Origin: Caprimulgus europaeus
Lineage: Eukaryota > Chordata > Aves > Caprimulgiformes > Caprimulgidae
Assembly: GCA_907165065.1 (NCBI GenBank)
Contig: OU015535.1
Location: forward strand, 186,001-250,000
Direction of reading: 5' to 3'
Length of the DNA: 64,000 nt
The position numbers and the translations under genes are program-made. Numbering within the stretch: position 1 is the stretch's first letter; the number at the start of each line of letters is the position of its first letter. Of the stretch, positions 22,481 through 34,857 are shown piece by piece. The notes beneath the pieces were generated by a model. It did no database searches. It was not told the DNA's origin and worked only from the letters and a program-made list of their open reading frames with translations.

Positions 22481-22733
22481 GAGCAACAGCAGGAGAAGGC
22501 CCATGCGATTCCTCATCATGGGAGGCAAGAGCAGCAGCACCGGGTCCCTGGTGCTCACACGTGCGCTTAGCAAGCTCGGCTGCATCATTCACTTCTTCAA
22601 ACCAACCTTTGGACGGAGTGTGCATGCCATCATAACCAATATGTGATAATTTAAACTTGAATATGCCCAGCACAAGGTCTTCCAGTGCTTCCAAAAGGAT
22701 TTCACAGGAACTCACCTGTCCTGCTGTCACACC
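22470..22733 (-). pseudogene. Pyrin-domain (PYD)-like remnant
   Basis: The minus strand reads through a frame with the hallmarks of a death-fold pyrin domain: LLEALEDL (helix 1), FKFKLSHI (helix 2), a DGMHTPSKGWFEEVNDAAELAKR stretch broken down as YDG, TPSKG and DAAELA (helices 3-4), then EHQGPGAA and AVAQL (helices 5-6). Residues appear to be missing between helix 1 and FKFKL relative to typical PYDs. The frame is open from a TAA near 22780 but has no ATG before the domain, so it is either an internal exon or, more likely, a decayed copy. PYDs mediate inflammasome assembly (family knowledge). The match is by eye and moderate; chance similarity is possible. Confidence 0.4.
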
Positions 22734-22789
22734 GTTAAAAAAAATACCTTGGAAAAAGGCAAGAATTTAAAAATAAATTCTCTCCTTTG

Positions 22790-24200
22790 CCCACAGTGCT
22801 TCTTTGAGCCTTTTCTTGCAGCCCCTGCCTCAGTCAAAGGATTGATATACGCATTCAGGCCGTGATGGATCTGGAGCTACACCCGCATGTCATACACACC
22901 AGAGAGAGGAGCTGCAAGGCACTGAGGGAACCTCTGGGCCCTCCTGCAGGGACAGTCACTGTGGCAGGGCCAGGGCTGTCCCCTCCACGTTTCTGGAGGC
23001 CCTGCTTAGCCCAGGAGTAGCACTGAGTCTCTAGGACCGTTACATACAGCATCTGTCCCAGCCCAGGAGCAGCAGCGTTCCAATCCGTCAGGAGAGCGGT
23101 GGGGATCAGGGACGTGCCCGTAGCATCGTGCTTAGCGGTGGTGCTTCAGCTGAGCAGCAGCGTTCCCACTGGTGGTATACCAGCAAGGCCCTGGGCAGCT
23201 GTGGGAGCCTGGCTTGTGGAGGTCGTTGTGATGCCACTGGTGGACGAATAGCGAACAGGCAGGAGCAGGCACCTGGCTTGTGCAGGTGCTCGTGATGCCA
23301 CTGGTGACTGATTAGCTTTGCTGGTTAGGAGAATTGTTGTATCTCTGGTCCCAGTCTGGCCTCTTCTACAGGTGCAGGAATCCCATTTCTGATACCAGTA
23401 TGTGGGGAAATCTTTATTGTATCTCTTGTGGTGAATTAAACACACTTCTGTGCTTAAGTTTAGAAAGATTTAATGAACAATGCATTGGACAGAGTCCTAG
23501 TGCTGTAAGCTGTTCTACAAAGAACAGCTCTGCCTTCAAGATACTGGTGTGCATGTCTCAGCAGATATCATGTGAGAAAAGCTTAACAAATGCAAAAAAT
23601 ACACTGCCTTTTTCAAGCTGGTTCAGTTTAGGATTGCTTTGGACAGTATGCCTGTTGAACCCAGTTTGACACTTCAAACCCATTTTGGGTCAAAACTTAT
23701 CCTACAAGTTTGTAGAATAACCAACTAAATTCTATGTTTTACTGTCTAGCATCCTAAATATGTAACTGTGTATTAAAGTCATATCATTGCAAACTTGCCT
23801 ATCAGAATATTCCTTACAAAGCTGGAAATAATGTTTTTTGTATCATAATTTGTCATATTTCAGGCTTGAATTAATGATTATCTTTCCTGAACTAGAAGTA
23901 ATTTGGGGACTTAACTGTGGCATTTAAGCACAACAAACTACAAGAGATAGTGCCAGACAGCTGTGATTCTTCCTGGCCCTGGAGAGAAGTAAACACTGTG
24001 CATGGAAAATGGGGACATAGAGATGGGCTGTGTCCTTGGAGGAAAGTCTCTGTCTTCAGGTTGTTCTGCTGTCTGCTGAGAGCATGCAGAAAAGGCTGCA
24101 GGCTAGATGGCTTTCCATGTGTACAATTTAGCTCTGATTGCTCTCTGTGTGGATTGTATCTGCCCTTAACCAGGCATACAGTAGCTTTCAGATGAGGAAT
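22790..24200. other. Intergenic, no gene; short direct repeat inside
   Basis: No exon or known element recognised. Two imperfect copies of a 37-base segment (CCTGGCTTGTG, then GTGATGCCACTGG) are at 23208-23244 and 23272-23307. Base composition becomes AT-rich from about 22.73 kb. Confidence 0.5.
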
Positions 24201-24221
24201 GGGACTATTCCCAAACATAAA

Positions 24222-24938
24222 TAGAGGCTGGGTGATGAGTGGCTTGAGACCAGCTCTGAAGAGAAGGACCTGGGAGTAGTAGTGGACGAGAGGCTCAACA
24301 CGAGCTGGCAACATGCGCTGGCAGCCAGGAAGGCCAATAACCGTGTCCTGGGCTGCATCAAGAGAAGTGTGGCCAGCAGGTTGATGGAAGGGATTCTACC
24401 CCTCTACTCATAAGGCCCCACTGTGTCCAGTTCTGGAGCCCCCAACACAAGAGAGACATGGACCAGTTAGAACAAGTCCAGAGGAGGCCACGAGGATGAT
24501 GCCAGGGCTGGAGCAGCTCTGCTGTGAGGACAGGCTGAGAGAGTTGGGGCTGTTCAGCCTGGAGAAGAGAAGGCTCTGGGGAGATCTTCTAGTGGCCTCC
24601 CAGTACCTGAAGGGGCTCCAGGAAGGCTGGGGAGGGACTTTGGCCAAGGGCAGGAAGTGAGAGAACAAGGGGTGATGGCTTGAAACTGGAAGAGGGGAGG
24701 TTTAGATTAGAAATTAGGAAGAAATTCTTTGGTGTGAGGGTGGTGAGACCCTGGCCCAGGTTGGCCAGAGAAGCTGTGGCTGCTCCTCCCTGGAAGTGTT
24801 CTCGGCCAGGTTGGATGAGGCTTTGAGCAACCTGGTCTAGTGGAAGGTGTCCCTGCTGCTGGCAGGGGGGTTGGGACTGCATGATCTTTAAGGACCCTTC
24901 CAGCCCAAACCAGTCTGGGATTCTATGATTCTATTCCA
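24222..24938 (+). repeat. CR1 LINE 3' end
   Basis: Plus-strand CR1 of about 0.7 kb, from the AGGCTGGGTGATGAGTGGC block to the terminal GATTCTATGATTCTAT octamers. It contains the CR1 C-terminal coding block (GAGAGAGTTGGGGCTGTTCAG) and is 5'-truncated and non-coding. Confidence 0.92.
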
Positions 24939-24949
24939 GGGCAAAGTGA

Positions 24950-26510
24950 GCCATCAGGATTCCAAGCCTGTTTTATTCAAGGCAGTTGGGTGAAAATGTG
25001 CAGGTAAGAGTTGTCTGCACTGCTTACTATTTTGGTTTCAATGCTCTTGTCTAGTTCTTTTCTTTAAAAGTTTGTTGGGGTTTTTTTTCTGCAGCATAAA
25101 AATTATATACAGAAAGCAGATCTTCCTCAGCCACACACAGCCCTTCCCCGCAGCGCAAGGTGAACAAACAAAATCTCTGCATGTCTGTTGGGAAGAAGGC
25201 AGTGATGAGGTTCTACCCCTGATCTTCAGTTTACGAAGTGTCCTCTGCTTGGTGGAAAGAAGGAGCAAGGAGGGGATGTTCGGAGTGGTGGCACTTGTCT
25301 TCCCAAGTAACCATTATGCATGATGGAGCATCTCCGGAGATGGCTGCACACCTGCCTACTGATGGGAAGTGGTGAATGAATTCCTTATTTTGCTTTGCTT
25401 GCACATGCAGCTTTTGCTTTACTTAGTAAATTGTCTTTACCTCAACCCATGAGTTTTCTCACTTTTACCCTTCTGATCCTCTTCTGCATCCCACCGGAGA
25501 GGAGCGAGCGAGCACTTGTGTGGGGCTGAGCTGCTGACCGGGGATGAAGTACAACAGTATCTCTGTCCTATGCTTAGAATAGGAGAGCTTTAGAAATGAG
25601 CTTTCTGCTGGGATTTGCACAGCTCATAGCTCAGGATAGCCCTGTCTGTGACCATCACACGGGTTTCACGCTGCCAAGCCAAGCTGTGATACAAGGGCTT
25701 TGGTCTCCCCTGTCTCTCAAACAAAGCCAGAAATAGCATTAAATATAATCAAGCTCCTATGGGAAGGGAAGCTTGTCAAGAAACAACTGTGTCTTGTAGT
25801 GTAGGCTTTGAACTAGCCCTGATGAAAAAGCTGAGCAGCAGATTGTCACTAGAGGACACTTGGGCTGCAAGTGGGTGTGTTTTCCTGAGTTCACTTACCT
25901 GGAGGGGTGTCTGCTTTGACAGCCCTGTGACAGAAGGACGTGGACTGCACAGGTGGGCATTTATAGATGTGTCTGTTGTACTTCCCAGTGGAATAACCAC
26001 CTAAGACAGAGGAGAACAGCAGAGAAGCAGTGAAGTTCTGGCCGTTTTCTCAAGACAAGGAGGCAATTTCATCAAGAGGTGGCTCTCCTTAGCAGCTGCA
26101 GAGAGCTACCAGCTGTCTAAAAATATCTACAGGTTTTTCAAGGGGTGAGCTGATTGTTTTGTCCTCACTGACACAGGGCAAAAAGAAAGCATATTTGTAT
26201 TGTCTGAATGAATGCCTGGAGAAATGTTACTCACATGGTCCAGGTGCAATCTTGATGTTTATCTTGGGAAGTCTGCAGAAGGGATATGCTGGAGCAACAT
26301 TATTCCCATTTCTGGTCATGGAGGGCTCCACATAGTCATGAGGACCTGGAGAACAGATGTCTTCTGCAGGAAGTTTTGCCCTTATAACTTGTGTAAGCAA
26401 GGGCTTTGGATTTGTTGGGATTGTGGTTCAGGTAAGCTAGGGAAAAAGGACATCGGCATGCAACTGCATATTTAAAGCTGCTTTGTAACTGGAGAGTTTG
26501 AGTTTCCAGC
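24950..26510. other. Intergenic, no gene seen
   Basis: About 1.5 kb of unique-looking DNA. Short open frames only; no splice-compatible exon set, RNA gene or known repeat recognised. Confidence 0.5.
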
Positions 26511-26519
26511 CTCATGAAA

Positions 26520-28848
26520 TGGTCCAGCCCCATGCTGGACCTTGTTCTCACCAACAAGGAGGGGTTGGTGGGGAACGTGAAGCCCTTGGGCAGTCTTGGC
26601 TGCAGTGACCATGAAATGTTGGAATTCAAGATCCTCAGGGCAGTGAAGAAGGTGCACTGTAAGTTCACCACCCTGGATTTCAGGAGAGCAGACTTTGATC
26701 TCTTCAGGGATCTGCTTGGTCACGTACCATGGGATGAATTCCTGGAAGGAAGAGGGGTGCAGGACAGTTGGAACATACTCAAAGATCTCTTCCTCCAAGC
26801 CCAGGAATGATGCATCCCTACAAAGAGGAAAGCAGACAAAAACAGCAGGAGGCCTGCATGGATGGACAGGAAGAGCCTGAACAAACTTAGGACCAAGAAA
26901 GAAGCCTACAGAGGGTGGAAGGAAGGACGGGTAACCTGGGCGGAATACAGAGAAATTGCCCAAGAAGCCAGGGATCAGGTTAGGAAAGCCAAGGCCCTGA
27001 CAGAATTAAATTGGGCCAGAGCTGTCAAGGGCAACAAAAAAAGCTTCTACAGGTATGTCAGGGAGAAAAGGAAAACCAGGGAAAACGTGGGCCCTCTCCG
27101 GAAGGCGATGGGAGATCTGGTCAGTCGGGACATTGAGAAGGTTGAGGTGCTCAATGACTTTTTTGCCTCAGTCTTCACCGGCAAGGGCTGGTGCCACACT
27201 GCCCAAGCCCTAGAAATCCTAGGAATGGTCCAGGAGAATGGAAAGCCACCCAGTGTAGGAGAAGACCAGGTTTGGGAGCACCTGAGGAACCTGAAGGTGC
27301 ACAAGTCCATGGGACCTGATGGGATGCATCCGCGAGTCCTGACAGAACTGGCAGATGAAGTTGCAAAGCCACTATCCATCATATGTGAGAAGTTCTGGCA
27401 GTCTGGTGAAGTTCCCACAGACTGGAAAACAGGGAACATCACCCCCATTTTTAAAAAGAAAAACAAGGAAGATCTGGGGAACTACAGGCCGGTCAGGCTC
27501 ACCTCAGTGCCAGGCAAGATCACGGAGCAGATACTCCTGGAAACTGTGCTAAGGCACATGGAGAATGAGAAGGTGATTGGTGACAACCAGCACAGCTTCA
27601 CCAGGGGCAAATCGTGCCTGACCAATCTGCTGGCCTTTTATGATGGACTTACAACGTTGGTGGACAAGGCCAAAGCAACTGATGTCATCTACCTGGACTT
27701 GTGCAAGGCATTTGACACCGTCCCACATGGCATCCTTGTCTCCAAACTGGAAACATGTGGGTTTGATGGATGGGCCACTCGATGGATAAGGAACTGGCTG
27801 GGTGGAGGCACTCAAAGAGTTGTGGTCAACAGCTCAATGTCCAAGTGGAGACCAGTGACGAGTGGTGTCCCTCAAGGGTCAGTATTGACTAGTGCTGTTC
27901 AACATCTTTGTCAGTGACATGGACAGGGGAATTGAGGGCACCCTCAGGAATTTGCTGATGACACCAAGCTGTGTGGTGCGGCTGACACGCTGGAGGGACG
28001 GGATGCCACCCAGAGGGACCTGAACAGGCTGGAGAGGTGGCCTGTGCCAACCTCATGAAGTTCAACAAGGCCAAATGCAAGGTCCTGCACCTGGGTCAGG
28101 GCAGCCCCATGTACAAATACAGGCTGGGTGATGAGTGGCTTGGGGCCAGCTCTGAAGAGAAGGACCTGGGAGTGGTGTGGTGGACAAGAAGCTCAACATG
28201 AGCCGGCACCGTGCGCTGGCAGCACAGAGCCAATAACCGTGTCCTGGGCTGCACCCAGAGCAGCGTGGGCAGCAGGGCCAGGGAGGGGATTCTGCCCCTC
28301 TGCTCCGCTCTCCTGAGACCCCCCCTGCAGTGCTGCCTCCAGTGCTGGGGCCACCAACAGCACAAGGACATGGAGCTCCTGGAGCCAGTCCAGAGGAGGC
28401 CACGAGGATGATGCCAGGGCTGGAGCCCCTCTGCTGTGAGGACAGGCTGAGAGAGTTGGGGCTGTTCAGCCTGGAGAAGAGAAGGCTCCAGGGAGACCTT
28501 CCAGTGGCCTCCCAGTACCTGAAGGGGCTCCAGGAAGGCTGGGGAGGGACTTTTCATAAGGGCAGTTAATGACAGAACAAGGGCAAATGGCTTTAAGCTG
28601 AAAGAGGGGAGGTTTAGATTAGATATTAGGAAGAAATTCTTCACTCTGAGGGTGGTGAGACACTGGAACAGGTTGCCCAAGGAAGTTGCTGATGGTTCCA
28701 CTCCCTGGAAGTGTTCAAAGCCAGTTTGGATGAGGCTTTGAGCAACCTGGTCTAGTGGAAGGTGTCCCTGCTGATGGCAGGGGGGTGGGACTGGATGAGC
28801 TTTAAGGTCCCTTCCAACCAAAACCAGTCTGGGATTCTATGATTCTAT
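26520..28848 (+). repeat. Long CR1 LINE with partly open pol frame
   Basis: Plus-strand CR1 of about 2.3 kb. It starts in the endonuclease end (LDLVLTNKEGLVGNVK) and runs through reverse transcriptase to the octamer tail at 28835-28848. A frame of 351 codons (26862-27917) covers much of [40 protein letters not shown]. It breaks just after PQGSV, before the catalytic F/YxDD region could be read in the same frame (a frameshift near 27890), and further shifts follow. The element is 5'-truncated and inactive. Confidence 0.93.
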
Positions 28849-29090
28849 GTGAAATTCCCTTCATAGGCAACTTTTTCCTCCAAGAATAATCCACACAAAT
28901 TATGCAGCGCTTTGCAGTGCCGAAGAATAAATCACTAAGCACAAAGGGTTTTGCAACTGCATTGCTAAATCATCTTAAAAACAAAGTGGCTCTCCTCCCA
29001 GCATGGTTCCAGTGACTATTGGAGAGAATGCAGTGATAAAGGCTTAAAAGATTATAGAAGCATAGATAATATCTCAAGTTGGAAGGGACA

Positions 29091-29624
29091 TGTCCTGATT
29101 TTTAGCTGAGGCAGAGCTGGGTTTCATTTTAGTAGGCAGAATAGTGCCATGTTTTGGTTTCAGTATGGGATTTATTATGAGAAAAATAAGCATGTTGATA
29201 ACATGCTGCTGTTTTCAGTTGTTGCTGAAAATTGAAGGACTGTCTGTTTTGCTAGTCTTCCGGTACAGGGTCTAGGGTGCAAGGTCTGGTCTTTCTAGCT
29301 CTCACGCGGGGCTCCTCCTCTTCCAGTTTCGGTTTTCAGGATTGCCACTCCTCTGGGATCATTATCTGAGAATGGGCTGAGCTGGATTGGTGGGTGGTGA
29401 GCAATATGCAAATGAGTAAGTATCACTCATTTGCATATTTCATTATTAATGTTATTGTCAGTATTATTTTAATATCATTATTATTTTAAGTTTCATTTTA
29501 TTTCATTTAAATCGTTCTCATCACAACCTATGAGTCTCCTTACCCTTACCACTCAAACCATCTCTCCTGTTGGGTGGGAGAGTGAGCAGCTGTGTTTGGC
29601 TGCTGGCCAAGTTAAACCACCACA
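29091..29624 (+). mobile_element. Solo LTR inserted in CR1
   Basis: 534 bases, TGTCCTGA...CACCACA, flanked by GGACA (29086-29090) and GGACC (29625-29629), an imperfect 5-base target duplication. The CR1 3' end continues directly across it. The 5-base duplication fits an ERVL-like or similar integrase (inference). It contains an AT-rich ATTATT run and a CACTCATTTGCATAT palindromic stretch. Confidence 0.88.
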
Positions 29625-30762
29625 GGACCCGTAAGGATCATTGTGTCCAGCTCCCTGCTCCTCACAGGACTACTTAACAATAAACCATCTGACTAAGAGC
29701 ATCGTCCGGTCGCTCCTTGAACTCTGATGGGTTTGATGCCTTCACCACTTCCCTGGGAAACCTGTTCCAGTGACCTCTCAGTGAAGAACCTTTTCCGCAT
29801 GTCCAATCTGAACAAGGTCCTGACACAGCTTCAGTCCATTTCCTGGACCTATCACTGGTCACCAGAGAGAGGAGACCAGCACCTGCCCCTCTGCCTCCCT
29901 CCAGAAGGAAGCTGTAGGCTGTGATGAGGCCACTCCTCAGCCTTCTCTTCTCCAAGCTGAACAAGTCAAGTGACCTCAGCCACTCTTCATAACTCTTCCC
30001 CTTCACCATCTTGGTCACCCTCCCCTGGGCACACTCTGATAGTTTAGTGTCCATCTTCTGTTGAGGTACCCAAAACTGCACACAGTACTCGAGGTGGTGC
30101 TGCACCAGTGCAGTGTAGAGTGGGACAGTCACTTCCCTCAACCAGCTAGCTATGCTCTGCTTGATGCACCCCAGGACACGGTTGGCCCTTTTGGCTGCCA
30201 GGGCACACTGTTGACTCTTATTCAACTTGCCATCAACCCAAATGCCCAGATCTCTTTCCATGAGGCTGCTCTCCAGCCTCTCATCCCCCAATTTGTACAT
30301 ATAACCAGGGTTACTTCGTCCCAGGTGGAGACTCTGGCCGTTGCTCATGTTAAATTTCATGTGGCTGATGAGTGCCCAGCTCTCTAGTCTATCCAGATCT
30401 CTCTGTAAGGCCTGTCTACCCTTGAGGGTGTCCACAGCTCCTCCTAGTTCAGTATCACCAGCAAACTTACTTAATTTGATTCCTGTATCCAGATCATTTA
30501 TAGAAACATTCAAGAGCACTGGCCCTAAAATTGGGCCCTGGGGAACCCCACTGCTGACTGACCACCAGCCTGATGTCACCCCATTAATTATAACCCTTTA
30601 AGCTCAACTTTTCACCCAACTTGTTATGCACTTGTCTAGCTGTGTGCTGGACATTTTGTCCAGAAGGATGCTGTGAGAGACAATATCAAAAGCTTCGCCA
30701 AAATAATAAAAAAATCCATGTCTACTGGCTTCCCTTGTTTAACCAGATGGGTGACCTTGTCA

Positions 30763-31114
30763 TGTTGTAAATCATTGAAATGGCTTAGGCGCCTTGGCAT
30801 AAATCAGAGAGAATTAGCAGAGATCTTCAGTAGGCCTCTTCTCCTTGAGAACTTTAGACAAAACAATTCTAACCAAGCTGGGAAAAAAGGGAGTATTCTG
30901 TTTTTGCCCTTTGAAGTTCAACTGAACAAACACCACCTGCTGTAACGAGGAGAGAGTTCTCAGGAGAATGAATAAGCCAATCAGTGTGGATTTATAAGAA
31001 CGTCTGTGGGCTTGGTTAACGGATTGTATATAAGAGACATGTGTGTGATCAATAAATGGGGAAGTCTGATGATTCTCATATTGAGCGTCCGGATTTTTTC
31101 CCCCCGTCGCAACA
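30763..31114 (+). mobile_element. Solo LTR, 352 bp, with perfect 6-bp target duplication
   Basis: TGTTGTAAAT...CGCAACA flanked by TTGTCA on both sides (30757-30762 and 31115-31120). It carries a TATA-like GTATATAAG near 31025 and AATAAA about 25 bases later, giving a compact U3-R-U5 layout on the + strand. Short length plus a 6-base duplication is what alpha/beta-retrovirus-like (class II) elements make. No internal retroviral sequence remains. Confidence 0.93.
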
Positions 31115-33060
31115 TTGTCACAAAAGGAAATTAAGTTAGTGAAACAGGACTTTCTCCTCTTGAGTCTGTGCTGGCATGACCAAGTCCGTGGTCTCTCAAG
31201 TGTTTTCTGATAACTCCCAGTATAAAATTCTCCATAATTTTACCAGGCACTGAAGTGAGACTGGCAGGCCAGTAGTCACCAGGGAATTCCTTCTTTCCCT
31301 TCTTGAAAACTGGGACAACATTTACTAGCTTCTGGTCTACTGGGACCTCTCCAGACTCCCAGGACAATGGAGAAAACAATGGAGAAAGGTCTCATGATGA
31401 CATCAGCCATCTCTTTCAGTATCCCGGGATGAAGGCCATCAGGCCCCAGAGACTTATGCACATCCAGCTGGAGCAGCAAGTCTCAAACACTTTTACTATC
31501 AGCTGGGAGTTTTTCATCTCCCCAGTCATGGTCTCCCAACACAGGGCTTCAGGAGTCCCAACACCATCATCGGTGTTGAAGACAGGGGCAAAGAAGGCAT
31601 TAAATGTTTCTGCTTTGTCTATGTCCCTATTCGTGAGGTGACCGACCACATCAAGTAATGGACCAGTGTTCTCTCTGGTCCTCCTTTTGCTGTTAGCATA
31701 TTTTAAAAAGTCCTTTTTGTTGTTCTTCCCAGTGCTGGCCAGCTTGAACTCTAATCAAGCTTTGGCTGCATTAATTTTCTCCCTACAGAAAAGTGATCAG
31801 CATTCATGGATCCCAATACCTTCAAAAGCAGATTCCCAGGAGACCTTACTAACGAGTTCCTTCTGCAGCTCCAAGTGTGCTCTCTCCATATCCAGGGCTG
31901 AAGATTTCCTGACTTTTTTCTTCTATCACCAGCGATTTGAAACTCAACTACTTCATGGTCACCCATCTCCACTTCACCCATGAGGTTCTCTCTGTTTACA
32001 AACAACAAATCTAGGAGGACACCTTTCCTAGTCAACTCCCTTAGTACCTACACCAAGAGGTTATCTTCACCATGCTTCGGGAGCTTCCTGGATGTGTTTG
32101 TGTCAGCTGTATGATTCCCAGTTGGCATCTAGGAAGTTAAAATAACCCATAAGGACAAGGGAAGCTAATGTGTAGATATCCCTTAAATCCTTGTAGAATA
32201 ATTCATCAGTGTCATTATCCCAGCTGAGTGGTCGATGGTGGACTCCCACAACACATCTACTTTATCTGCTTTCCCCTTAATCCGTGCCCGGAGGCTGTCA
32301 GCCATGGCATTGCCAACTGCAAGCATCATATGATCCAACCCCTCCCATGCCTACAGCACCACCCGCCGCCTTGCCTGTCCCTCCTGCAGACCCTGTAGCC
32401 ATCTGTCACGGCAACCCCAGCCACAGGACTCATCCCACCAAGTTTCACTTATGTCTGTGATGGCACAGCTCTGGGACTGGGCCAAAGCTTCCAGATTCCT
32501 CATGCTGTGTTTATTCCTCATGCTGTGCACATTAGTATACAGACATTTCAAATGTGCTCCGGTGTACTCAGCACATCATGGAGCAGGCTATAGGACCTCT
32601 CTAGCACAGGTCCCCTCAAACTTTGGCATGCCACCCCCAAGCTTATCTCTAGCCAGCCTGGTTTTATCCCTTCCCCTCTTCAAATCTAGTTTAAAGCTCT
32701 TTCAGTGAGCCCTGCTAACTCCTGTGCAAAGGTCCTTTTCTGCTGTTGAGAAAGGTGTGCCCCATCTGTCACCAGCAGCCTAGTGTTGTGTAGACCCACT
32801 CATGATCAAAAAAACAAGATTCTGTCGGTGACACCAGTCACAGAGCCAGGCACTGGTCAGGTGGGTCTTTTTGTGTCTTCCCTCATCATTCCCTGCAAAT
32901 GGAAGGATAGAGGAAAACACTACTGTGCTCGTGATCCCTTAACCAGTCATTCCAAGGCCCTGAAGTCTCTTTTGATTGCCCTCGGACTTCTTATGGCAAC
33001 TGCAGCACTGTCTACATGGAAGAGCAATAATGGATAATAATGCAAGGGCTGTAGCAGGGT

Positions 33061-33690
33061 AGGAAGTTTTCTCATCACATCTTTAACTGAGGCCCCAGGG
33101 AGGCAGCAGAATTACCCAAGAAGTAGGTCAGGTCAGAATATGTATTATGCTTATACAGTGTATGTTTCATACGTATTGTGAAAGGGATTTTAATAATATG
33201 TAGCCAAGAAATGGAAACTTGACTCCTGTTACAAAGAAAAAGAGAATTACGAGGTGGGAGCAACAAGTGCAAAGAGACAAGACAAGCTTCCTCCTGCCTT
33301 TGTGTAATTTCACATGCAAGGGAGGTTCACACTCAGTTCTTCTTTAGCTGTCTGGAGAGCCACTGCTCTTGATCCTCAACAGCAAGGCTGAGCTCAGCCC
33401 CCCACAGCAGAACTGAGCAAAGACATTTCCCAGTTCCCGCTGGTGCGTCTGTCCTCAGCGCTGAGCAGGCAAAGTACCCAGCACGTGTGCGGCAGTGGCG
33501 TTCCAAGTGGCAAAGGGTTAAGAGGCAGCTGGTGTGTGAGAGCAGGATCAGGCTGCTCTCTCCTGTGTTACCCTGAGCAGCGTTAGAAGCATAAGCCTTC
33601 CTCTGACAAGTCCTGCTCCCATCTGACTGTGGAGTTCCATTCTGCATGTCTTCATCTTTTCTAATCAGCATGGTGGGCTCACAAAATTGT
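33061..33690. other. Intergenic, no gene seen
   Basis: Unique-looking sequence between the CR1 and the minisatellite; open frames on the minus strand extend into the minisatellite and are not credible proteins. Confidence 0.45.
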
Positions 33691-34256
33691 TTGAGATAAT
33701 ATTGCAGAGGCCATTGCTGCTGCAGAGGCCATTGAAGAGGTGGATACATTGCAGATAACACAGATGGAATTGCAGATGCCAGTGCGAAAGCAGACATCAT
33801 TGGAGATGCAGATGTCATTGCAGGTGCCATTGCAGATGCAGATACCGATGTAGATGCAGATACAATCACAGCTGCCACTGCAGAAACTGGTATCATTGCA
33901 GATACAACAGCAAACAAACACTGTGCAGATATAGATACCGTTGCAGATGCCAGTACAAAACCAAAGGCAGATAAAGTTGCAGATGGCACTGCAGATGCAG
34001 ATACTGTTGCAGACAGATGCAGATACCATGGCAGATGTGGTTGCCATTGCAGATACCGTTGCAGATGCCAGTGAAGATGCCACTGCATCTGTCACTGCTG
34101 ATACCATCGCAGATGTGATACCAGTGCAGATGCCATTGCAAATGCAGATACAGTTTCAGGACGCAAAAGCAGACAGACGGAGGTGCCATTGGAAATGCAG
34201 ATACCAATGCAGATACCATAGGAGATCCAACTGCAGATGCAAATACCATTGCAGAG

Positions 34257-34618
34257 AGCTGGGTCTGTTCAGAGAAGAACAGACTGAGAGGGAACCTAAC
34301 TAATGTTTATAAGTGACAAGAGGATGGGGCCAGACTCTTTTCAAGGGCAGCCAGCGATAGGACAAAGGGCAACAGGCAAAAGATGTAACACAGAACATTC
34401 CACTTAAACATGAGGAAATGTTTCTTTCCTGTGAGGGTGCCAGAGCCCTGGGACAGGCTGCCCAGAGAGGGTGTGGAGTCTCCATCTCTGGAGATGTTCA
34501 AACCCACCTGGACACTTTCCTGTGCAAATTGCTCAAGATGGACCTGCTCTGGCAGGGGGGTTGGACTGCATGATCTCCAGAGGTCCCTTCCAACCCCACC
34601 AGTCTGTGATTCTATGAT
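34257..34618 (+). repeat. CR1 LINE 3' end inside the minisatellite
   Basis: About 360 bases of plus-strand CR1 ending GTGATTCTATGATAC, with the coding-region block CAGAGCCCTGGGACAGGCTG. It is related to the CR1 subfamily at 48.66-49.93 kb. Confidence 0.92.
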
Positions 34619-34857
34619 ACCACTGCAGATACCACTACTGGATGCCACTTCAACAGAGGCAGATGTGACTGAAGATGTAGGTACCGATGCAGGTAAAATC
34701 GCGGATGCAGGTACCATTTCCGATGCAGAGGCCATTGCAGATACCGATACCATTGCAAAATCCCTTGCAGATGTAGATGCCTTTGCAGACAGTGATACCA
34801 TTGTAGCTATTGAAACAGTTACACATAATGGTGCAGATACCAATACCATTATAGTTA

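Larger units (their letters stand above)
29053..33060 (-). repeat. Near full-length CR1 LINE, minus strand, with nested LTRs
   Basis: CR1 3' end at 29053-29090 and 29625 onward, RT and C-terminal region at about 29.67-31.65 kb (minus frame 29674-30579 shows VSSGVPQGPILGPVL and PLYTALVQHHLEYC), endonuclease at about 31.7-32.55 kb (LYTNVHSM, ISETWWDES, KGVLLDLLFVN), and ORF1-side sequence to about 33.06 kb that matches 39745-40270. Multiple stops and shifts make it inactive. It is interrupted by LTRs at 29091-29624 and 30763-31114, both with target-site duplications. Confidence 0.9.

Noticed and set aside
26862..27917. 351-codon open frame that could be taken for a host gene
   Set aside because: Its motifs are those of CR1 reverse transcriptase, it breaks just after the PQGSV block, and the CR1 3' tail follows on the same strand.
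33333..34088. 251-codon minus-strand frame with Ala-Ser-Val repeats
   Set aside because: Translation of the 12-base minisatellite; the unit is a multiple of three and lacks stops, so openness is not evidence of coding.
33690..34256. CRISPR-like regular repeat array
   Set aside because: There are no unique spacers, units are contiguous 12-mers, and the sequence is a vertebrate nuclear genome.
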